The notes under the pieces were generated by a model. That model was not told the DNA's origin, did no database searches, and was given only the letters and a program-made list of their open reading frames with translations. A program made the translations under genes and the position numbers. From the NCBI GenBank assembly GCA_945882215.1, contig CAMCWM010000019.1, positions 1-44,961 of the forward strand: DNA of 44,961 bases, read 5' to 3'. Each line of letters opens with the position of its first letter. The stretch's first letter is position 1. The DNA comes from Akkermansia muciniphila (GTDB lineage: Bacteria > Verrucomicrobiota > Verrucomicrobiia > Verrucomicrobiales > Verrucomicrobiaceae). Shown in pieces: positions 9,179-17,813 of this stretch.

Positions 9179-9376
9179 ATGAAGCGCGGCGACTTCCTGC
9201 AAAGATGGGGTTTGTCCTCCTTGAAGCTCAATTTCGGCTTCATGGAAGGCCGGTTCTCACCCAGTGAACCCGACAAAGCCGTTGCTTGGGGAGTGTGCGC
9301 CGAACTCGCCACACTACAGCCCAAACTCCGTCACTACGCCCAGGCTTTCGCTGCCAGGGCGGGCGTGAAGATGTGA
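9179..9376 (+). CDS. Small protein: compressed copy of the patatin N-terminal domain
   Basis: This is a 65-residue frame from the ATG at 9179, first in the conflict-like operon. Its residues 41-57 (AELATLQPKLRHYAQAF) match residues 135-151 of the patatin protein encoded at 13678 (9 of 17 identical). A 12-base exact match, ACTACAGCCCAA, occurs at 9313 and 14094. Its residues 27-38 (SPSEPDKAVAWG) resemble the start of the same patatin domain (PSQAIW near residue 35). It therefore looks like the two ends of a roughly 120-residue helical domain with the middle removed. It may be a decayed gene or a minimal adaptor. I recall similar WGLxxLKLN...FSP helical modules at the N-termini of conflict-system proteins, but cannot check this here. 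Confidence 0.5.
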   Translation: MKRGDFLQRWGLSSLKLNFGFMEGRFSPSEPDKAVAWGVCAELATLQPKLRHYAQAFAARAGVKM

Positions 9377-9424
9377 CGAGGCTGAAGCCCACTTGTTTCC
9401 ATTCGACCCACCCACCCGCTGACC

Positions 9425-11056
9425 ATGACTCCGCCACTTCAATTCGGACGCTTCCTTGCCAATCACCGCTTCCGCACCTCGGAAGGCGAGTTTTTTCTCT
9501 CATCCTCCCCGGCCGCCACACCGCTGACAGAGGCCCGGAAGGCGCCCTTCGCTGAAGCCCGCGAGCGTGACGGCCAGTTCGCCGCCATTCGCGCCACGAT
9601 CAGCGGCGATGTCATGCTTGGGTGTTCCATCGTGGAGGCGCTGCCGCCCATCGCCTCCAGTGTGTTTGCGCGTCTGGTGGATGCGAACAAGGGCATCCGC
9701 AATCGCGTCCTCGAACTCGCCCGCGAGGTGCGTGACGAGCTGGTGGGCGAGCCCGCGCCTGTGCCGGTCAAAGATGTGCTGCTCGAAATCAAGCCCTCGG
9801 GACCGCAGCCGCTCTGCGTGCTCGACATCGGTCACCACCCCAAGGCACCCGGAGCCTGCGGCACCTTGAATGGAAAAAAAGTCTGCGAGTTCGCCTTCAA
9901 TCAGGAGCTGGCGGACATGATCCAGGCCAGGGTGAAGAACGCCCGCATCATCATCATTCACCGCGAGACCGGTGATGACGAAGGGCGCAGAGGACTTCCA
10001 GCCAAGACCAACGCGCTGAACCCCAATTTCGTCATCAGCCTGCACGCCAACGCCGCCGACAAAAAGGCGCATGGCAGCGAGGTTTTGTACTTCCACACTA
10101 GCACCGAGGGCAAAATATTCGCCGCCATTCTTCAGCGGCACTTCCTCTCCCGCCTCGGATTGAGTGACCGCAAGATCAAGCCCAAGACCAGTTCTGATCG
10201 CGGAGGCGACCAGCTCGCCATGACCAAGGCCGTCATCGTCCTTGGCGAACCTTTCTTCATCGACAACGATGCCGAGTTCGCCGCCGTCGCCGCGAAAAAA
10301 GACGAACTCGCCGCCGCTTACGCCGATGCCATCGACGAATACGCCGCCACGCTTTCCCAACCGCCGCCCAGCGCCGTCACGACGAAACTTGTCGCCAGCC
10401 ATGTCGCGCCAGCCACGACCTTTGACTTTGAGACGGCCAATCTCACCAAGGAGCAGTTCCTTTCACGCAATCGCGCCAGCCTGGATGGGCTCATCGCTGC
10501 GGTGAATGCAAAGCTGGCCGCCAAATACGCCGCCAGCCACATTCCGCTCACCCGCGAGGAGGTCTGGGTCATCACCTACTGCGAGGCCGGGCTGCGCAAT
10601 GGCAAGGTCGATCCCGATCACGAGCACTCCGAGGGCGAGCGCGGTCTGCTCCCTCTGCCGGAGCGCATCCGCGATTGGAACGGCCCGGATGCCCCTGCGT
10701 GGAACAAGCCCATGCCCATCGCCCGCAATCTGGAGCACTTTTATCTCTACCTGGGGCATCTGAAAAACAAGGACCTCACCGGTGCCCCCCGCCGCCTCTA
10801 TCGCGGCCTGTTTATGCTCGATAAGATCGCCGGAAATCCCGTCCGCCAAGCCAAGGTGCTCGCCGGTGTCGTCCACGGCTACTTCTACAGCGGCAACTAC
10901 TCCCCCAAAGTGATCCCCTACGATTACCTCGTCTCCGGCTTCCAGCGCGACGTGCCGCTCGCCAAGCTCATGAAAGACACCACCTACGTCCACGCCGGCA
11001 AGCCCCTCATGGAAGGCCGCCAGCAGAACATCGAGACGGCGCTGGGGCTGGTGTGA
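9425..11056 (+). CDS. N-acetylmuramoyl-L-alanine amidase fused to a lysozyme-like region
   Basis: This is a 543-residue protein with at least three parts. Residues 1-115 are an unrecognised N-terminal region. Residues 128-300 match the Amidase_3 zinc hydrolase fold, which cuts the bond between N-acetylmuramic acid and L-Ala in peptidoglycan. The ligands are visible: His137 (LDIGHH), Glu155 (VCEFAFNQ), His207 (SLHANA) and the catalytic Glu275 (GEPFFIDN). Residues 340-543 are a separate helical domain with YCEAGL (Glu387) and DHEHSEGERGLLPLP. This resembles lytic-transglycosylase or goose-lysozyme-like domains, but I am not certain. No signal peptide or membrane helix is seen, which is unusual for a cell-wall enzyme. 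The gene sits upstream of TIR, patatin and DUF4062 genes, so a toxic or self-lytic effector is a reasonable idea. Confidence 0.8.
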   Translation: MTPPLQFGRFLANHRFRTSEGEFFLSSSPAATPLTEARKAPFAEARERDGQFAAIRATISGDVMLGCSIVEALPPIASSVFARLVDANKGIRNRVLELAREVRDELVGEPAPVPVKDVLLEIKPSGPQPLCVLDIGHHPKAPGACGTLNGKKVCEFAFNQELADMIQARVKNARIIIIHRETGDDEGRRGLPAKTNALNPNFVISLHANAADKKAHGSEVLYFHTSTEGKIFAAILQRHFLSRLGLSDRKIKPKTSSDRGGDQLAMTKAVIVLGEPFFIDNDAEFAAVAAKKDELAAAYADAIDEYAATLSQPPPSAVTTKLVASHVAPATTFDFETANLTKEQFLSRNRASLDGLIAAVNAKLAAKYAASHIPLTREEVWVITYCEAGLRNGKVDPDHEHSEGERGLLPLPERIRDWNGPDAPAWNKPMPIARNLEHFYLYLGHLKNKDLTGAPRRLYRGLFMLDKIAGNPVRQAKVLAGVVHGYFYSGNYSPKVIPYDYLVSGFQRDVPLAKLMKDTTYVHAGKPLMEGRQQNIETALGLV

Positions 11057-11099
11057 GCCGAAATGAAATCCCGTTCACTGGCGCACACCCACCCTTCCT

Positions 11100-11261
11100 A
11101 TGAAGAAGCGACCGCAACTCGGCGATGACATTCGTCATGTCTTCCTGTCTCACAACAGCCACAACAAGGCTCACGTGAAGTCTCTTGCCAGATGGCTGGG
11201 TAAAAACGGCCAAGCCCTGATCCATCGCTGCCAAGAGCAATCAACCCAGCCTCCACCATGA
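11100..11261 (+). CDS. TIR-domain stub, 53 residues
   Basis: This is a short frame lying between the amidase and TIR-SLOG genes. It starts MKKRPQLGDDIRHVFLSHNS and continues HNKAHVKSLARWLGKNG. That is the beta-1/alpha-1 start of a TIR domain (compare the typical FLSHNSKDKPFVRELA), but the frame ends after about 53 residues, before the BB loop and catalytic Glu. Its TGA overlaps the ATG of the next gene (ATGA at 11258), so it could still act as a leader that couples translation of the TIR-SLOG gene. It may be a truncated TIR gene retained as a leader, or a fossil of a deletion. No Shine-Dalgarno sequence is visible. Confidence 0.45.
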   Translation: MKKRPQLGDDIRHVFLSHNSHNKAHVKSLARWLGKNGQALIHRCQEQSTQPPP

Positions 11262-13681
11262 GCAACCCCGTCCGCATCTACGTTTTGCATCACCCCGGCA
11301 GCAAGCTGGCCGCGAGGCTGGCGGACCGGATTTATGAGTGGTTCCGGCTGCCGAGTCTGGAGGGGATTCCGGTGTATGTGCGTTCGGTGGAGGCCGGTCC
11401 TAGCAAAGGCCGGCCGCTGCTGCCGCATGGCAGCCCGGCGGATCATGCGGTGCAGTATTTTGTGCCGCTGGTGGACGCGCATCTGGTGCGTGATCCGGCG
11501 TGGCATGACTATCTCGCAGAGATCGCCGGGATGTGTGATGCGAGCGAGGAGGCGTCGCCCTCCGAGTGGGGCTGGCGTATGATTCCGGTGGCACTGGACA
11601 GCACGGCCTTCAATCTGCCGGAGGCGATCTCGCGCCTGAATTTCATCCGTTTCGGCACCAGCGCCGCGCCCAGACCGGTCGTGCCGGGGCAGCCGACGGC
11701 GGAGGAGAGAGAAGCGCGAATGGCATGGGAGGAGGCCGAGTCAGGAGAAATGCAGAAGCACCTGACCGAGGCGTTGGCGCGGGATCTGAACGGGCGGTTG
11801 TTTCCGCAGCAGAAGGCTTCGCGCTTCCAGATTTTCATCAGCTACGCCCGGGCGGACAGCACCGAGGAGGCGAAGGCGCTGCGCAATTACATCCAGGGGC
11901 AGACGCAGTGCCTCGTGTTCTTCGATGAGAACGACATCGGCTTTGGCCATGCTTTTGGCGAGAGCTTGGAACGCAGCGCTGGTGAGCATTCCAAGGCTCT
12001 CATCGTGATCAACAGCGACCACTACGCGGAGCGCCCGTGGTGCCGCTGGGAGATCGACCGCTTTTCCGAGCCGCGACCGCTGAAACTGGCCGCCAACAGC
12101 CACATCCATGTCTTCCACCCATTGCTCGTGGTGGACAAGATGGCCGGGCCGAAGATCAGCCGCGTGGTGCCGGAGCTGGGCCAGGCGCCGATGGTGCGCT
12201 GGGCTGCTGGCCGTGAGCCGATCATCTTCACCTCACTGATGCGGGAAGTGGTGATGGGGCTGCGTGATGTGCTGGTGGCCCGTGTCATGGAGTGGCCCGC
12301 AAAGCTGGAAAACGAGCTGGTGGTGAACCGCCTGCCCGGCCCGGTGACGCTGGCAAAGCTGCTGCGCGAGGAGACCGCGTATGAGAAGGGGCAAAACGTC
12401 GTCATTCACCATCCCGGACATGGCCTGCCGTTTACCGAGCTGCACCTGCTGAGGAAAACCTTCCCGAAGGCGGACTTCCATGCCTTCCGCGACATCACTC
12501 GCAACCTGACGCAGGAAATGACGGATGCCTTCATGCAGATGGAGCGCGCGCCGCAATCTGCCGCACCGCTGCGCAACTCGGTGATCGCCCTTTCCACCGC
12601 GCATCATCGCGCGGACCTCGCCGCGCTGGGCTATCTGCCGCAGCATCAGGATGAAGCGCTTATTCACCTGCTGCGTCCGCTACTGCGTCTGGGGGCTGAT
12701 TTGATGTATGGCGGCCGGCCACCGAAGCATGACATGGAGGCCGCTGACGACAATCTGGCCGAGCGGAACATTACCCTGACGCTGATGCGGCTGCTGAGCA
12801 CCGAGCGGCGGGTGGAACTGCCTGATCCACGTGCCAAAAAGAGCGCGGCGTCGCCCGCTGGTCCCGGTCCCTTGCTCTTCAATGTGTCCTCCTGGCCTGC
12901 CTGCGACAGGATCACGGAGGTGGATGAGGCGGCCTGGATCAATGTGTGCCGTGTGAAGCGCGTGCTTCCCGAGGACGCCGGGCTGCTGGCTTGGAGCGGG
13001 ACGGTGCCGAAGGAAAAGGAAAAAGACCTTCCCCCAGACTTTCGCCGCCATCTCGCGCTGACAATGAGCCGCATGCGCGAGATGCTGGCGGAGGGTTTTC
13101 CATGTCAGGTCCCCGGCCAGCCGGCGCGTGAGGTGCGGCCCTCCGCGTTCGTGTTTATCGGTGGTGCGCTGGATGTCTTCAAAGGCATCATGCCCGGCGT
13201 GTTTGAGGAGTTCCTTCACACGATCATGGCCCGCCCTCGGGTGCCCATCTACCTCGTGGGAGGCCTTGGCGGTGCCACACGTGTCATTGCGGATGCTTTG
13301 CTGGCAGGCGGCTCGGCGCCGCCGAAAGAACTCACTCAAGATCACTACTCGAACGCGCTGGCGCCCAACGCGGCTGAATATGTCGCGCTGCTCGCGGAGC
13401 TCTCACCTGCCGAACGCAAGCGGGTGGCGAAGAGCTTCCAGGAGTTGTGGCGCGTCATCCGGCGCGGTCATGGTGCTGGCCGCCTCTCCCGTCTGCTGGA
13501 CAACGGTCTCAATGACAAGGACAACCGCGAGTTGCTAAGCACGGACAACACGATCATCGCCGTCAGGCTCATCTGGAAAGGAATGAGCCGGAAATTCCTG
13601 GCCACCAAGGCTGCCAAACCTTCCTTGCGGCCCCGGACCGCATCGAAATCCACACCCTCACCTGCCAGACGCCGCCGTTGA
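11258..13681 (+). CDS. TIR-TIR-SLOG signalling protein
   Basis: This is an 807-residue protein. Residues 1-135 (RIYVLHHPGSKLAARLADRI...) form a divergent TIR-like domain. Residues 188-345 form a clear TIR domain: FQIFISYARAD (190-200), VFFDENDIGFG (220-230, the BB-loop area), and RPWCRWEIDRF with the expected catalytic Glu265. TIR domains cleave or rearrange NAD+. The C-terminal half (about 440-690) looks like a SLOG domain: ALIHLLRPLLRLGADLMYGG and, later, ALDVFKGIMPGVFEEFL and IYLVGGLGGATRVIADAL. SLOG domains bind nucleotides; in Thoeris ThsA one senses a cyclic ADP-ribose isomer. The last 40 residues are basic. The ATG overlaps the stop of the TIR stub, and its TGA overlaps the TTG of the patatin gene. 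Function in phage defence is inferred. Confidence 0.8.
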   Translation: MSNPVRIYVLHHPGSKLAARLADRIYEWFRLPSLEGIPVYVRSVEAGPSKGRPLLPHGSPADHAVQYFVPLVDAHLVRDPAWHDYLAEIAGMCDASEEASPSEWGWRMIPVALDSTAFNLPEAISRLNFIRFGTSAAPRPVVPGQPTAEEREARMAWEEAESGEMQKHLTEALARDLNGRLFPQQKASRFQIFISYARADSTEEAKALRNYIQGQTQCLVFFDENDIGFGHAFGESLERSAGEHSKALIVINSDHYAERPWCRWEIDRFSEPRPLKLAANSHIHVFHPLLVVDKMAGPKISRVVPELGQAPMVRWAAGREPIIFTSLMREVVMGLRDVLVARVMEWPAKLENELVVNRLPGPVTLAKLLREETAYEKGQNVVIHHPGHGLPFTELHLLRKTFPKADFHAFRDITRNLTQEMTDAFMQMERAPQSAAPLRNSVIALSTAHHRADLAALGYLPQHQDEALIHLLRPLLRLGADLMYGGRPPKHDMEAADDNLAERNITLTLMRLLSTERRVELPDPRAKKSAASPAGPGPLLFNVSSWPACDRITEVDEAAWINVCRVKRVLPEDAGLLAWSGTVPKEKEKDLPPDFRRHLALTMSRMREMLAEGFPCQVPGQPAREVRPSAFVFIGGALDVFKGIMPGVFEEFLHTIMARPRVPIYLVGGLGGATRVIADALLAGGSAPPKELTQDHYSNALAPNAAEYVALLAELSPAERKRVAKSFQELWRVIRRGHGAGRLSRLLDNGLNDKDNRELLSTDNTIIAVRLIWKGMSRKFLATKAAKPSLRPRTASKSTPSPARRRR

Positions 13682-16539
13682 TTCCCAACGCCGCCGTCCG
13701 TGCATCCCCGAAGCCTTCACATCATTCCCAAATGCCGCCGATCCCGCCATCTCCCAAGCCCATGAATCCGAATCCCTCCCAAGCCATCTGGGTCGAACTG
13801 GCGACCCGCATCACCACGCAGCGTCTCCATTACCGATCCGGTGACGAGGACACGGCCGCACAGAGCATCTACAAGCTCTTTCAAAAGTGCCGTGACCTGA
13901 TGACGGCCAATCCAGACGACAAGCTCTTCGAGCAGACGGCGCTGAAGATGCTCAATGACACCATTCGTCCCTACACCGCCCGCTGGCACGGCTGGATGAC
14001 GCCTGATCCGTCCGAACGGGATGAGAAGGGGAATCCAATGCGCAAGCTCAGCGACCCGCAGGTGCGTCGCAAGTTCCGGACAGAACTGCGGGAACTACAG
14101 CCCAAGCTCATGGTGTATCTCGAAGTCTTTGATGCCATCCGCAGCGGGAAGGAGGCTGAGGCGAGAGCCATGTTGAGTGTCTTTGACTCACATGAGACCG
14201 AAGTGATCCGGCGGCTTGCCAAGGAGGAGCCTGATACCGATTTAAGTGACGATGTGGTGTCTTCAATCCAGCGTCATGTAAATCCTCATGGCGGCTTTCC
14301 TGGAGCGCTGGTGTGGAAGAGTTTGCAGGACAGCGAGCATGACTTCATCCGCAAACGCCGCCGGCTTATGACGAAGCCGGCGGGGTCGCCAGACGACAGC
14401 GAATTAAAGAACGTCACAGGGCTGGCGCTCTCCGGCGGAGGCATCAAGTCCGCCACCTTCTGCCTCGGTGTGGTGCAGGAACTGGTGAAGCGTGGACTGT
14501 TCCAGCAGATGGACTACCTTTCCACAGTGTCGGGCGGCGGTTACTTCGGAGGTTTCATCTCTTCATTCCTGGGAACGCCCGCCAGCGGTGACACCACTCC
14601 GGAAAACCGTGCGAAGGAAGCGTTCGTGCCACCCGCGACCGGTGAAGAGGCGGGCCCCGTCCGTCATCTGCGCAATCACAGCAAATACCTGCTCCACGGC
14701 GGGAAACTCCGCATCGCGGGAGTCATGCTCACCGGCATCTTCGCCAATCTGCTCATGCTTCTGCCGATTCCCCTCGGCATTGCTTTCATTCTTTGTCTGC
14801 TCAACAAGATTGGCAGCGGCTACTGGGGCAAAACATGGCTTCTCGACGGTGTGCATCTGCCGCCTTGGTGTTCTGCGGCAGGCATCGTGTTTGCATGCAG
14901 CGTCTCCATCTTCGGCCTCGCTTGGTTCTTCCTGCCCGTCGTTCAGCGCAGTGCGGCGTCGCTGGATGCTGAGGATACAAAGAGCAGGTTCCGCGCCTTC
15001 TGGGAAACGCTGGTGCTCTGGTTGGGCGTCGCCAGCTTGTTCGCAGCCGTTCTGTATCTCATTCCGGCGGGCGTGAAGGGCTACCTTGCGCTGAGAGAGT
15101 GGCTGCCTGCCAAACTGCACGGATTCGCTCTGACAGAAAAAACGACTGCGGCCATCTTCGCCGCCGTTCCCGTGGTGCTGGCGACTTTGGGACGCTGGTT
15201 CAAGACGCCTTGGATCCAAGGACTCTTGATGAAATCCTTCCTGCTCAGTGGTCCTGTGTTTTACGCCTTTGTGACCTTCTTTGTGGCTATCAAGCTGGGC
15301 TTGGGAGCGCCTGACCGGGGCGGCAACTGGACCGCCATCATGGTGGTGTTTGTCATCACTGTCGTGTTGCTGCTTTGGAGCTTCTTTGGCGTCGATTTGA
15401 ACATGCTTTCGCCGCATCGCTACTATCGGGCTCGTCTTTGCGAATGCTATCTGGCCGTTCCGAAGGACGCATCGCTTGTCACGGTGCCGCAAAAGCGGCT
15501 GTCGGAAATCGGCGAGTCGAAGGCCTCGCCCTATCACCTCATCAATGCGTTTGTGAACCTGCCCGCGACTGAGAATCGCGATCTTCGGGAACGCGGGGGG
15601 GATTTCTTCCTGTTCAGCCGCGATCATTGTGGATCGCCCGCCACCGGCTATGTGGCCACGAAGCGTCTCGAGGAGGCTTATCCTCGTCTCGATCTGTGCG
15701 CCGCGGTCGCCATCTCCGGTGCTGCTGGCAGCTCCAACATGGGCTGGCGCACCGAAGGGCCGTTCTCCCAGTTCCGTTTCCTGCTGGCCATGCTTAATGT
15801 GCGCCTTGGTTGCTGGATTCCCAACTTTCAGAAGGCCTCCTTCAAAAGCACTTCGCAACAAGGTGAAGCCGGTCCGATTCCGACAGGGTTTGTAGGCGCT
15901 CCATACTTGTGGCGTGAAACGACGGGAAACATCCACGACCGTCTGAATCACTTCAATGTGTCTGATGGTGGTCATATTGAAAACCTCGGTGTGTATGAGC
16001 TGTTGCGCCGGAAATGCCGCTTTATCATTTCCGCCGATGGCGGCGCGGCACGCGACTTGGTTGCCGGCGATTTGCAAAGGCTGGAGCGCTACGTCTTGAT
16101 CGACCTCGGCATCAAGCTTCACTACAACCTCGCCGACCTCCAGCCGGACGAGCGCGGCGTGTGCCGTGCCCCGGCCATCCTCGTGCGTATCATCTACAGT
16201 GACGATCGTCCTGAAAAACCTTCCCGAGGCTGGATGGTGTATCTCCGTCCCGCGATCACTGGAAACGAGTCCAACCATGTGATCGACCACTGGAAACAGA
16301 ACCCTGGGTTCCCCTACGAAAGCATTGCCGATCAAATCTTCGAAGAGGAACAGTTTGAAGGCTACCGTTCACTTGGGCAGACCGCCGTCGGCAGCCTGTT
16401 CTGCAAGGAACTGGGCACTGATAGTGACAATCTCTCTGTTCGCGGCTGGTTCGCCAAACTCGCGTCCAATTTGCTGCCGGACAATGAAGGCAAGCCCGAC
16501 GGACATCGTTCTGCCGACACAAAAGCCACTGACTCATGA
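13678..16539 (+). CDS. Membrane patatin-like phospholipase with N-terminal helical module
   Basis: This is a predicted phospholipase of 953 residues if it starts at the TTG overlapping the upstream stop (TTGA); ATGs at 13732 and 13762 are alternatives. Residues 36-155 form a helical module shared with the small protein at 9179. The patatin catalytic core is split: oxyanion loop LSGGGIKSA (251-259), nucleophile Ser285 in STVSGGGYFGG and Asp763 in SDGGHIENLG. Between the two, residues 345-575 contain about six hydrophobic segments (349-376, 400-420, 442-466, 489-506, 523-541, 551-572), so the enzyme is membrane-embedded. Patatins are effectors in several antiphage systems, such as CapV of CBASS, where they degrade the membrane. 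The stop overlaps the ATG of the next gene (16536). Confidence 0.88.
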   Translation: MIPNAAVRASPKPSHHSQMPPIPPSPKPMNPNPSQAIWVELATRITTQRLHYRSGDEDTAAQSIYKLFQKCRDLMTANPDDKLFEQTALKMLNDTIRPYTARWHGWMTPDPSERDEKGNPMRKLSDPQVRRKFRTELRELQPKLMVYLEVFDAIRSGKEAEARAMLSVFDSHETEVIRRLAKEEPDTDLSDDVVSSIQRHVNPHGGFPGALVWKSLQDSEHDFIRKRRRLMTKPAGSPDDSELKNVTGLALSGGGIKSATFCLGVVQELVKRGLFQQMDYLSTVSGGGYFGGFISSFLGTPASGDTTPENRAKEAFVPPATGEEAGPVRHLRNHSKYLLHGGKLRIAGVMLTGIFANLLMLLPIPLGIAFILCLLNKIGSGYWGKTWLLDGVHLPPWCSAAGIVFACSVSIFGLAWFFLPVVQRSAASLDAEDTKSRFRAFWETLVLWLGVASLFAAVLYLIPAGVKGYLALREWLPAKLHGFALTEKTTAAIFAAVPVVLATLGRWFKTPWIQGLLMKSFLLSGPVFYAFVTFFVAIKLGLGAPDRGGNWTAIMVVFVITVVLLLWSFFGVDLNMLSPHRYYRARLCECYLAVPKDASLVTVPQKRLSEIGESKASPYHLINAFVNLPATENRDLRERGGDFFLFSRDHCGSPATGYVATKRLEEAYPRLDLCAAVAISGAAGSSNMGWRTEGPFSQFRFLLAMLNVRLGCWIPNFQKASFKSTSQQGEAGPIPTGFVGAPYLWRETTGNIHDRLNHFNVSDGGHIENLGVYELLRRKCRFIISADGGAARDLVAGDLQRLERYVLIDLGIKLHYNLADLQPDERGVCRAPAILVRIIYSDDRPEKPSRGWMVYLRPAITGNESNHVIDHWKQNPGFPYESIADQIFEEEQFEGYRSLGQTAVGSLFCKELGTDSDNLSVRGWFAKLASNLLPDNEGKPDGHRSADTKATDS

Positions 16540-17699
16540 ACGCCGTCATCTCGGACCTCCAACCGCTCACCTTGATGCTGTCCAGCCGCTGCAGGGACAC
16601 GTTTCTTTGGAAGGGCAAACAGCAGCCCTTGTCAGAGCTGCGCAAGGCCATCAAGGAAGCCGTCGAAGACATCAAGTTTGCCGGCAGGCAGCTTTTTGAA
16701 GTCTGGACTCACGAGGACGAGACCGGAGGGCATTCATGGGACCGCTGCATGAGCAGCGCGAGGAACTGCGACATCTTTCTGGCGCTTTACAATGGCAACG
16801 CGGGCTGGGATGGGAACCACGGCACGACAGAGCGCTTGGGAGATCACGTGGGAATCTGCCACGCCGAACTGGATGAGGCTTTCCACAAGACTCCCGGCAA
16901 GGTTCGCTGCATCCGCCTCCTTCCTCTGATCAAAACGAAGCCTGGAGATCCCAACGACAAGTTTCAGAAGTACTTCGACCGTCAAAACCTGAATTCGTCC
17001 GAGGTCACAGACGGTGCGGAAGCGATCGAAAGAGCCAAAGAGGCAGCCGTCGCCTCGCTGATGAAGCTTGCCCGCCTCGGCATTGGAGTCAGCACCAAAG
17101 GCAGCTACTACGCTGGTGAAGCCCTGGAGTGGACGAGGCTGGATTTCCAGCAGCGTCGAAATGCCATCAACGGAGTGGTGAAAAACCTCCTGGCTGGACG
17201 CTCGGCAAAGACCCAGGTCATCGGAAATCTTGTCATCCTGCCGGTCAAGGACCGGGAGATCGCTTTTCAATGCGATTGCGTGCCCGCGTCGATGACCACG
17301 GCCGGAGCCCGTGAGCTGGTCGGACAACCCTTTTTGAATGACTGGAAAACCGTGAAAGAGTTGCCCAAAGACGTGGCCGGTCCTGTTCATGTCATCGCCT
17401 GCCACAAGAGTGTCACTGAATCTCAGGCCATCCGCCAGCTCGGCTTCCCGGATGCTGTCGTGGTGTCCGCGCCGTTTGGCGTGTATGTCTCGGACAGAGC
17501 GCAGTGCATCCAGATGGTCTTCATCCCAAATTGCCGGGATGAAACCAGTACCCGCCGCGGGGTTCAGTATTTCTTTCATTGGCTCGGAGAGCAACAGGAG
17601 GAGGGCGCTCTCATCGCAAGAGCCGTCTCCCGACGGAAAATTTGCTCGGTGATGGCGGCGGAGTGGAACAACCAGCACACCAAGGACAAGCGAGTGTGA
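16536..17699 (+). CDS. DUF4062-like / TIR-related protein
   Basis: This is a 387-residue protein, last in the operon; its ATG overlaps the patatin stop. The N-terminal 130 residues resemble DUF4062-type domains, which share the flavodoxin-like fold of TIR and nucleoside deoxyribosyltransferases: LTLMLSSRCRD (11-21), FEVWTHEDE (54-62), DIFLALYNGNAGW (79-91) and GICHAELDEA (106-115, Glu111 in the position of a catalytic acid). A middle segment (GSYYAGEALEWTRLDFQQRR) is also typical of the group as I remember it. The C-terminal 170 residues are unrecognised, mixed alpha/beta. DUF4062 domains commonly occur in conflict-system and STAND-type proteins. The substrate, perhaps a nucleotide, is not known. 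The family assignment is from memory of motifs. Confidence 0.68.
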   Translation: MNAVISDLQPLTLMLSSRCRDTFLWKGKQQPLSELRKAIKEAVEDIKFAGRQLFEVWTHEDETGGHSWDRCMSSARNCDIFLALYNGNAGWDGNHGTTERLGDHVGICHAELDEAFHKTPGKVRCIRLLPLIKTKPGDPNDKFQKYFDRQNLNSSEVTDGAEAIERAKEAAVASLMKLARLGIGVSTKGSYYAGEALEWTRLDFQQRRNAINGVVKNLLAGRSAKTQVIGNLVILPVKDREIAFQCDCVPASMTTAGARELVGQPFLNDWKTVKELPKDVAGPVHVIACHKSVTESQAIRQLGFPDAVVVSAPFGVYVSDRAQCIQMVFIPNCRDETSTRRGVQYFFHWLGEQQEEGALIARAVSRRKICSVMAAEWNNQHTKDKRV

Positions 17700-17813
17700 T
17701 CGCGACTCAGCATGTGGCTGCAGACGGCAGCCTAACTGTCAAAAGTTCCATCTTGCATCAGACAACTCACACATCCACTCTCCGCCCGTCTGATGAACCT
17801 CAAACCTGCCAGC

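Noticed and set aside
9049..9324. 91-codon minus-strand frame across the operon promoter region
   Set aside because: It overlaps the small plus-strand gene that has detectable similarity to the patatin module.
14563..16335. 590-codon open frame on the minus strand inside the patatin gene
   Set aside because: It is a third-position shadow of a real gene with clear catalytic motifs; its translation is His/Arg-rich and shows no domain.
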